Shown: positions 5,360 through 9,841 of the stretch, piece after piece
Numbering within the stretch: the stretch's first letter is position 1
Layout: each line of letters opens with the position of its first letter
Assembly: GCA_021205375.1 (NCBI GenBank)
Contig: JAJPXR010000175.1
Span: forward strand, 1-9,841
Length of the DNA: 9,841 nt
Reading direction: 5' to 3'
Source: Clostridiales bacterium
GTDB lineage: Bacteria > Bacillota > Clostridia > Oscillospirales > Oscillospiraceae
Made by a program: the position numbers and the translations under genes
The notes under the pieces: model-generated
Told to the model about the DNA's origin: nothing
Database searches by the model: none
What the model saw: the letters and a program-made list of their open reading frames with translations, nothing else

Positions 5360-5842
5360 TCACCGTCGGATACCCTTGCTGCGCCGTTCCTCCGGCCAGT
5401 TGCACTGTTCCGCCGCCGGACAGCAGAAGCACAGGCGGCTCTCTTTGTCCGCCCGGTACAGCGCGCCCCGCAGCGTCGGCTCCGCGGCGACCTCTGGGCT
5501 GCGGTGGCCGGAAATGGCCTGTACGACAGCCTCTCGCTCGGCGGGGGAGAAGCCGCAGTCGGTCAAAATCTGTTCCGCATAGACCGCGCCCGCCCTGTCG
5601 TGGGGGACTCCCTGCAGGTACTGGTCGCCCCGGCCAATGTCGTGGAGCAGGGCGGCGGCGTAAATCAGCTCCCGTTCCAGCCCTAAATTTTCCTCCAGGC
5701 TGTGGAGGTAGGCCAGCCGGGCCACGGACAGCAGATGTTCCATCCCGTGGCCGCAGAAGATGCGCTCCCGTTCCAGCCGGTCAATTTCCGCCAGCTTGTC
5801 CCGAAAAAGGGGATGGCGCAAAATCTGGTTGACCCGTTCCAT
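5360..5842 (-). CDS. HD-domain metal-dependent phosphohydrolase linked to folate genes
   Basis: A 160-aa cytoplasmic HD-superfamily protein. HGMEH (32-36) supplies the first His, ALLHDIGRGD (64-73) the defining His67-Asp68 pair, SGHR (111-114) another His, and RADKESR (130-136) the distal Asp132. These fit a metal-dependent phosphohydrolase or phosphodiesterase. A C-terminal Cys cluster (Cys138, Cys140, Cys141, Cys147, in CFCCPAAEQCNW) could bind metal. It is placed 28 bp before folP and 47 bp after nagA, with a GGGGGAAG site. HD proteins next to folE/folP are common in Clostridia as I recall, and the archaeal HD enzyme MptB acts on a dihydroneopterin cyclic phosphate, so a pterin-phosphate substrate is plausible. 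That is inference; the sequence alone gives only the fold and the metal site. Confidence 0.8.
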   Translation of the reverse strand: MERVNQILRHPLFRDKLAEIDRLERERIFCGHGMEHLLSVARLAYLHSLEENLGLERELIYAAALLHDIGRGDQYLQGVPHDRAGAVYAEQILTDCGFSPAEREAVVQAISGHRSPEVAAEPTLRGALYRADKESRLCFCCPAAEQCNWPEERRSKGIRR

Positions 5843-5889
5843 TTTGCCGCTTCCCCCTTGCCGCGGATGTGTTCTGTGTGATAAAAAGT

Positions 5890-7014
5890 TCAGCGGAACC
5901 GCTTCCCGCCGATATAGACCGCTTCCAGGTTTAAATCCCGGTCCAAAATCAACAAATCGGCCAGCTTGCCGACCTCCAGGCTGCCCAGCCGCGCCGCCGC
6001 GCCGACGACTTTCGCCGGGGTGATGGTGGCCGCACGAATCGCCGCCTCCAGCGGCACGCCAAAGAAGACCGCATTTCGCACCGCCTCCAGTACGCTGATG
6101 GAGGACCCGGCCAGCGTTCCGTCCGGGCGGGTGGCTTTGCCGTTCTGCTTGAGAACAGGTTCTCCCCCAAGTGTATAGGTCCCGTCCGGCATCCCCGCGC
6201 AGCGGAGGGAGTCGCTGACCAGCGCCACCCGGCCTTCAAAAAGCCGGAATACCATCCGCACCACGGCTGGATGAATGTGCAGCCCGTCGCAAATCAGCTC
6301 CACCGTAGCGCCGCTGTCAAAGGCGGCTCCTACTTGCCCCGGCTCCCGGTGGCCGAGGGGAGACATGGCGTTAAATAGGTGAGTGGTGTGGGTGGCTCCT
6401 GCGGCGTAGGCGGCCATGGCCTGGTCGTAGTCCGCCGCCGTATGGCCCAGGGCCACGGTGCAGACCTGTGCCGCCCGCTCAAGAAACGAAATCGCGCCCG
6501 GCTGCTCCCCGGCCACCGTTATCAGCCGAATCTGCCCGCTGGAGACCTCATTGAGATGTCGAAATAATTCCCAGTCCGGCAGCAGAAGGTGCTCCGCCGC
6601 GTGAGCGCCCCGCTTGGCGGGGGAGAGAAACGGCCCCTCCAAATGCACGCCCAGGCACCTGGCTCCCGGTGCGGGAGCGCTTTGAAACGTCCTCACGGCG
6701 CTGAGCGCCCGTTCCAGGTCCGGAACGGGCAGCGTCATGGTGGTGGGGCACCAGCTTGTCACGCCCTGGGCGGCGTAATAGCGGGAGAGCCGTTCCAGCC
6801 CGACGGCGGAGCCGTCGGAGGCGTCCTCGCTCACCGCGCCGTGGGTGTGGATGTCCAAAAAGCCGGGGACAACGTATTTTCCGGCGGCGTCCAGCGCCTC
6901 CGGGCCGTCCAACTCGCCTATGGCGGTGACAGTCTCGCCGAAGGCGATGTCCCGGACGGAAAACCTTCCGTCAGCCCCGAAAAGCAGACCGTTTTTGATG
7001 AGCATATCTGACAC
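5890..7014 (-). CDS. nagA: N-acetylglucosamine-6-phosphate deacetylase
   Basis: A 374-aa amidohydrolase-superfamily enzyme converting GlcNAc-6-P to GlcN-6-P and acetate in amino-sugar catabolism and cell-wall recycling. Motifs are GFLDIHTHG (51-59, His56/His58), HLEGPFLSPAKRGAH (124-138, metal Glu126), ALGHT (188-192, His191), THTTHLFNAM (208-217, His212), DGLHIHP (243-249), LVSDS (265-269, catalytic Asp268) and the C-terminal TPAKVVGAAARLGSLEVGK (332-350) with LADLLILD. The length is typical. A GGGAGAAGG site precedes the ATG. The gene starts 15 bp after the amidase stop. No nagB or sugar transporter is adjacent, so it may serve recycling rather than a dedicated uptake operon (inference). 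Confidence 0.94.
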   Translation of the reverse strand: MSDMLIKNGLLFGADGRFSVRDIAFGETVTAIGELDGPEALDAAGKYVVPGFLDIHTHGAVSEDASDGSAVGLERLSRYYAAQGVTSWCPTTMTLPVPDLERALSAVRTFQSAPAPGARCLGVHLEGPFLSPAKRGAHAAEHLLLPDWELFRHLNEVSSGQIRLITVAGEQPGAISFLERAAQVCTVALGHTAADYDQAMAAYAAGATHTTHLFNAMSPLGHREPGQVGAAFDSGATVELICDGLHIHPAVVRMVFRLFEGRVALVSDSLRCAGMPDGTYTLGGEPVLKQNGKATRPDGTLAGSSISVLEAVRNAVFFGVPLEAAIRAATITPAKVVGAAARLGSLEVGKLADLLILDRDLNLEAVYIGGKRFR

Positions 7015-7029
7015 CTTCTCCCAAATGCG

Positions 7030-7956
7030 CTATTCTCCGTCCAGCGCGGCGAAATAGGCGTCGATGCCGTCGGCAATGCCGGAGGCCAATTTGTCTTGAT
7101 AGTCCTCGGTGGCCATCAGCGCGTCCTCAGTGGGGTTGGTCATGTACCCCATCTCCACGATCGTCACCGGCACCTGGCACCAGTTGATACCGCTCATGGT
7201 GTCCGTCTCCCAGACATATTCTTTGTTCGCGCCGGTGGCGGCCACCAGGCTGTCCAGCACACAGGTGGAGAGCAGCTTGCTCTGGTCGTAGAAGGCGGCG
7301 TTGTAGGGGTTGGAAGAGGTCTGGCAGATGGTCATAGCCCCGCTGACGCTGCTGTCGGTGGAGCCATTGGCGTGGATGCGCACGAAGGCGTCCGCTCCCG
7401 CCTGATTTGCGATCTCCGCCCGCTCCGCGTTGCTCAGGTCCACATCGTTGGTGGTCCGGGTCATCAACACCTGATACCCCCGGTTTTCCAGTTCCGTCTG
7501 GAGTTTTAGCCCCACGGCCAGATTTAACTCGTATTCGGCCCAGCCGCTGACGCACCCGGAGGTGCCGCTGCTGACCTTGGCCTTGGTTTCATTGGCGCCG
7601 GGGCCAATTGGCTCCTGCTCACTGTTGCCCTGGGCCTGGTGGCCGGGGTCGATGACCACCAGCTTTTGCTCCGTTGCGGTATCTGGTTCTGATTCCGTTT
7701 CCTCCGTGACAGACACCTCTGGCGCAGATTCGGCGGATTCCTCCGCCGGGGCGCTGGCCTCTGCCACGCTCTCTGCTGCGGATTGGGCGGAAGCGTCAGC
7801 TTCCGGGCCGGGGTCGGTTTCTACTACTTCCGCAATTGAGCTTTCCGCCGAGACGGAAGCATCTGATACAGCGGAAACGCTCTCCGCTCCGCCGGAGGCG
7901 GCGCAGCCGGTCAGCGCCAGCGCCAGCAGGAAGCACAGCAGCCCCGCCCGTTTCAT
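7030..7956 (-). CDS. N-acetylmuramoyl-L-alanine amidase (Amidase_3), predicted lipoprotein
   Basis: A 308-aa secreted, membrane-anchored zinc amidase that cleaves the MurNAc-L-Ala bond of peptidoglycan. The N-terminus MKRAGLLCFLLALALTGC is a lipoprotein signal with lipobox LTGC (Cys18). Residues 19-97 are a disordered Ser/Ala/Glu-rich acidic linker. The Amidase_3 domain (about 98-305) shows VVIDPGH (100-106, His106), the EYELNL segment (141-146, ligand Glu), FVRIHANG (191-198, His195) and VEMGYMTNPTED (267-278, catalytic Glu268). The start was chosen at 7956 because it gives a perfect lipoprotein signal, has AAGGAG (7965-7970) 8 bases upstream, and overlaps the coaX stop as ATGA (7953-7956). 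The frame stays open much further upstream, but that part is antisense to nothing plausible and lies inside coaX. It could be a CwlD-like spore-cortex or a vegetative enzyme. Confidence 0.92.
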   Translation of the reverse strand: MKRAGLLCFLLALALTGCAASGGAESVSAVSDASVSAESSIAEVVETDPGPEADASAQSAAESVAEASAPAEESAESAPEVSVTEETESEPDTATEQKLVVIDPGHQAQGNSEQEPIGPGANETKAKVSSGTSGCVSGWAEYELNLAVGLKLQTELENRGYQVLMTRTTNDVDLSNAERAEIANQAGADAFVRIHANGSTDSSVSGAMTICQTSSNPYNAAFYDQSKLLSTCVLDSLVAATGANKEYVWETDTMSGINWCQVPVTIVEMGYMTNPTEDALMATEDYQDKLASGIADGIDAYFAALDGE

Positions 7957-8744
7957 TGCTCCTGCTCCTTGTACCGGCGATAAATGCTCATCAGCCCGTC
8001 CAGAATCAGACCGCTGTCCACCACGTCGATGAAATGAGTGTTGGCGGCGATAAGCCGGGCCAGACCGCCGGTGGCGACCACCTTCACGGTGCCCTCCGGC
8101 TCGCCCAGCTCCTGCTTGCTCCGGGAGATGAGGTACTCCATGGCCCCGATGTAGCCGCACAGCGCCCCGGCCTGAATCTGCTCCACCGTCTCCATGCCCA
8201 GCACGTGGTCGGGTACCGCCAGCTCCACCTGGGGCAGCTTGGCGGTCTTTTGGAACAGGGCGTTGATAGAGATTTGAATGCCCGCCAGAATGGACCCGCC
8301 CTGGTAAACGCCATCGTGATCCATCACGTCCACCTTGGTGGCGGTGCCGAAGTCCAGCACGATGAGCGGCGCGCCGTACTTCTCCAGCGCGGCGACGCAG
8401 GCCACGCTGCGGTCCGCGCCGTGGTGGTTGGCGTAGTCGGAATTGTTTGCATAGACCAGACCGGGGGACACCTGCTCCCCCACCACGATAGGGATGCGGT
8501 GAAAGTACTTGATCATGGCGTTGGAGAGGGTGTGCATCACCGACGGTACCACCGAGCAGATGACCACGTCCTCCACCTGGTCTGCGTCCAATTTGGTGCG
8601 CTGGAAGTAGCTCCAAACTTGCAGGCCGATCTCGTCGGAGGTGAAGCTCTCTCCGGTGGTCATGCGGAAGGAGTGGGTCAGCCGCCCACCCTCGTAAATG
8701 CCAAAGACCATGTTGGTGTTGCCCACGTCGATTGCCAGCAGCAT
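7953..8744 (-). CDS. coaX: Type III pantothenate kinase
   Basis: A 263-aa ASKHA-fold kinase phosphorylating pantothenate, the first step of coenzyme A synthesis. Family motifs are LLAIDVGNTN (2-11, phosphate/Asp6), CSVVPS (63-68), GADR (109-112), VLDFGTATKVD (129-139), GGSILAGI (149-156) and VVATGGLA (222-229). The stretch between Tyr98 and GADR is longer and less Pro-rich than I remember for Bacillus-type CoaX; otherwise the protein looks complete. A very strong site (AGGAGGAGGA) lies 6-7 bases upstream, embedded in the last codons of the phosphodiesterase gene, whose stop is 2 bp before this ATG. The 3' end overlaps the amidase gene by 4 bases. Confidence 0.94.
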   Translation of the reverse strand: MLLAIDVGNTNMVFGIYEGGRLTHSFRMTTGESFTSDEIGLQVWSYFQRTKLDADQVEDVVICSVVPSVMHTLSNAMIKYFHRIPIVVGEQVSPGLVYANNSDYANHHGADRSVACVAALEKYGAPLIVLDFGTATKVDVMDHDGVYQGGSILAGIQISINALFQKTAKLPQVELAVPDHVLGMETVEQIQAGALCGYIGAMEYLISRSKQELGEPEGTVKVVATGGLARLIAANTHFIDVVDSGLILDGLMSIYRRYKEQEQ

Positions 8745-8746
8745 GG

Positions 8747-9223
8747 TTATTCCTCCTCCTGCACGGGTTTGATGGAAAAGCTGGCGCAGCCGTCCTGGAT
8801 GGTCAGCACGCCATAGGTGGGTTCATAGCCCATGCCACAGCTACCAGGGTTGCACAGCCGGACGCCGCCCCGCCGGGCGACCTGGGCCTCGTGGGTGTGG
8901 CCGAAGAGTGCCATGGAGACCTTTTCCTGCCGCGCGTGGCAGGCCAGGCTGCCCAAGCCGGATTTCACGCCGTAGTCGTGGCCGTGGCATAGCAGCAGGG
9001 GATAGCCCTCAATGGTCAGCTTTTTCTCGTGGGCGGCTTTGGAGTGCCAGTCGCAGTTGCCGGGCACCGTGTCCACCAGCAGGTTGGGGTAGGCCATTTG
9101 CAGTTCCTTGGCGTCCCGCAGGTAGTCTCCCAGGTGGAACACCCGGTCAGGTGCTTCCCGTTCCACCACCTCGATCATGTTGGACACATTGCCGTGGGAG
9201 TCGGAAAAGACGATAATTTTCAA
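8747..9223 (-). CDS. MJ0936/YfcE-family metallophosphoesterase
   Basis: A 158-aa calcineurin-like phosphodiesterase with a two-metal site. It shows FSDSHGN (6-12), HLGDY (30-34), PGNCD (55-59), CHGHDYG (79-85) and FGHTHEA (107-113), followed by the conserved NPGSCG (125-130). Members hydrolyse model phosphodiesters; the cellular substrate is not settled. The start is taken as TTG at 9221-9223, because the beta strand KIIVFSDSH must begin at residue 2 and GGGAAG (9232-9237) stands 8 bases upstream. An in-frame GTG at 9230-9232 would be too close to that site. The frame stays open far upstream, but over the divergent gene. It is the first gene of the long minus-strand run toward coaX. Confidence 0.9.
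   Translation of the reverse strand: MKIIVFSDSHGNVSNMIEVVEREAPDRVFHLGDYLRDAKELQMAYPNLLVDTVPGNCDWHSKAAHEKKLTIEGYPLLLCHGHDYGVKSGLGSLACHARQEKVSMALFGHTHEAQVARRGGVRLCNPGSCGMGYEPTYGVLTIQDGCASFSIKPVQEEE
8751..8760 (-). promoter_or_regulatory. coaX ribosome binding site embedded in the upstream gene
   Basis: The minus-strand AGGAGGAGGA encodes the Gln/Glu-rich end (QEEE) of the phosphodiesterase and at the same time forms a near-perfect Shine-Dalgarno for coaX six bases away. It indicates tight coupling of the two genes. Confidence 0.75.
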
Positions 9224-9277
9224 AGCAGTCACTTCCCGTCTTGGTTTGCATATACTCTGGATAAGGGGTGATTTTCT
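9224..9277. promoter_or_regulatory. 54-bp divergent promoter region
   Basis: The start sites of the minus-strand phosphodiesterase operon and the plus-strand small-protein genes are separated by only 54 bases. On the plus strand CATATACT (9249-9256) contains TATACT (5 of 6 to a sigma-A -10) and is also 7 of 8 to a sigma-E -10, but no convincing -35 precedes it. On the minus strand TTGAGA (about 9281-9286) is a possible -35 with a weak -10. Promoters must lie here or inside the neighbouring genes; which sigma factor is used cannot be decided. Confidence 0.4.
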
Positions 9278-9550
9278 ATGTCTCAAAATTACGATGCTCT
9301 CCGCTCTGACGAGGCCGCCGCCCTGCTGGGCGACAGGGAGAAGCTGAAAGCGCTGCTCCAGTCGCCGGAGACAAAGCGGCTGATGGAGCTGCTCCGCAAT
9401 CAGAACGGGGACAAATTGAAGGACGCGGCGCAGCAGGCCCGACAGGGCGACGCCGCCAGCCTGACCGCCATGATGCAGAAGCTGATGGACACCGGGGAGG
9501 GCGCGGCCCTGGTCAGCCAAATCGAGGGGCAGATCCCGAAGAAAAAATAG
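9278..9550 (+). CDS. 90-aa helical protein of unknown function
   Basis: A small, soluble, highly charged and probably all-helical protein, with no signal peptide or membrane segment and a Lys-rich tail (PKKK). It contains LLQSPETKRLMELLR (46... region about 26-40) and then LTAMMQKLMDTGEGAALVSQ (about 61-80), two helix pairs with a SPE/N-cap start. AAGGGGTG (9263-9270) stands 7 bases before the ATG. The gene is followed 33 bp later by another small gene that carries a similar SPE-Ala/Thr-xx-xM motif, suggesting two related partners. The family is not recognised with certainty. Methionine-rich amphipathic helices of this kind can be protein-binding surfaces (inference only). Confidence 0.8.
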   Translation: MSQNYDALRSDEAAALLGDREKLKALLQSPETKRLMELLRNQNGDKLKDAAQQARQGDAASLTAMMQKLMDTGEGAALVSQIEGQIPKKK

Positions 9551-9583
9551 CGTACATCCGGGCCGAAGGGGGAGGGGAGACCT

Positions 9584-9841
9584 GTGGACGATTTTGAGGA
9601 AAAACTGAACAGCATCCTCTCTTCGCCGGAGGCCATGGGACAGATCATGTCCCTGGCAAGCTCCATCGCGGGCAAGCCGGAAGGGGAGGGGACCACTCCG
9701 ACCGAGGCGGAGGCGCAGCCGGACAGCTCCCCCGCAGCAGAGGGGGAAACCCCACTGAACCTGCTGCAAAATCTGGACCCCGCCATGGTGCCGCGGATCA
9801 TGTGCCTCTACCGGGAGTACCCCCGCGGCGGCGACGAAAAG
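9584..9841 (+). CDS. Acidic small protein, unknown function (partial, runs off the window)
   Basis: The GTG start (9584-9586) is preceded by a long purine-rich GGGGGAGGGGAGA site (9568-9580). The frame is open for all 86 codons to the window end. Residues 1-29 (VDDFEEKLNSILSSPEAMGQ, then IMSLASSIA) form amphipathic helices; residues 30-54 are a disordered Glu/Pro/Thr/Ala linker; a second helical part begins LNLLQNLDPAMVPRIM (56-71), again with a D/SP-Ala-Met pattern. So it appears to hold two copies of a short helix motif joined by an acidic linker. It is codirectional with the 90-aa gene and probably cotranscribed. The function is unknown. Confidence 0.75.
   Translation, partial: MDDFEEKLNSILSSPEAMGQIMSLASSIAGKPEGEGTTPTEAEAQPDSSPAAEGETPLNLLQNLDPAMVPRIMCLYREYPRGGDEK

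Noticed and set aside
4765..5832. Plus-strand open frame (355 codons) over folP and the HD gene
   Set aside because: Its translation ends in a low-complexity Arg/Pro/Gly-rich stretch and it is antisense to folP with all its motifs.
5843..5889. A possible riboswitch (for example tetrahydrofolate type) before the HD/folate genes
   Set aside because: The gap is only 47 bases and shows no conserved core or terminator; it is too short for such an element.
7711..7900. Repetitive Ser/Ala/Glu coding segment in the amidase gene as a DNA repeat array
   Set aside because: The repetition is compositional at the protein level (a flexible linker); no regular DNA unit is repeated.
7957..8616. N-terminal extension of the amidase frame up to 8616
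   Set aside because: The extension reads as Gly/Arg-rich nonsense inside coaX in another frame; the internal ATG at 7956 gives a perfect lipoprotein signal and a good ribosome site.
7836..8816. Plus-strand open frame (326 codons) over coaX
   Set aside because: It is His/Val/Gly-biased, typical of an antisense shadow, whereas coaX on the other strand has the complete signature set.
9224..9769. Upstream extension of the phosphodiesterase frame to 9769
   Set aside because: It runs antisense to the 90-aa gene, and the protein fold starts naturally at the TTG at 9223.

Overview
The window looks like a chromosomal segment from a spore-forming, fairly GC-rich anaerobic Firmicute, most likely of the Oscillospiraceae (Flavonifractor/Lawsonibacter/Oscillibacter-like). 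This placement is inference. It rests on an intact sporulation sigma factor sigma-K with its pro-sequence, strong AGGAGG-type ribosome binding sites, dense codirectional operons, and a clostridial-style folate cluster that includes an HD-domain gene. No rRNA, tRNA, CRISPR array, insertion sequence or phage gene was seen.

Layout, left to right. (1) Positions 1-54 hold the last codons of a plus-strand gene, followed by a GC-rich terminator (76-112). A second, bidirectional terminator (163-214) closes the minus-strand operon that converges on it. (2) Positions 2122 down to 229 form a minus-strand accessory operon: a 79-aa unknown protein whose C-terminal half resembles a MerR dimerisation helix, an overlapping 24-aa hydrophobic peptide, an alpha/beta hydrolase with a cysteine nucleophile, and an iron-sulfur flavoprotein/FMN reductase. 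A good sigma-A-like promoter (2147-2175) precedes it, with a perfect 9-3-9 inverted repeat just upstream. (3) Positions 2123-2401 are a 279-bp, visibly AT-richer non-coding stretch with three separate inverted repeats. (4) sigK (3088 to 2402) is uninterrupted and has a sigma-E-like promoter candidate. (5) Positions 9223 down to 3214 form a tightly packed minus-strand run: MJ0936/YfcE phosphodiesterase, type III pantothenate kinase (coaX), N-acetylmuramoyl-alanine amidase lipoprotein, nagA, HD-domain hydrolase, folP, a folB-folK fusion and folA. It ends at a textbook terminator (3167-3202). (6) From 9278 rightwards, divergently transcribed, are two small genes of unknown function; the second runs off the window.

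The large operon combines cofactor synthesis (CoA and tetrahydrofolate) with cell-wall turnover (the amidase and NagA act on muropeptide and amino-sugar material). Within the folate part, FolB, FolK, FolP and FolA cover dihydroneopterin to tetrahydropterin/folate steps. GTP cyclohydrolase (folE) and dihydroneopterin-triphosphate dephosphorylation are not represented by any classical gene here. The HD-domain protein directly upstream of folP is the natural candidate for a role in that gap. The most interesting items are this HD protein, the 79-aa/24-aa pair at the head of the redox operon with its inverted-repeat leader, and the tandem small proteins at the right edge.
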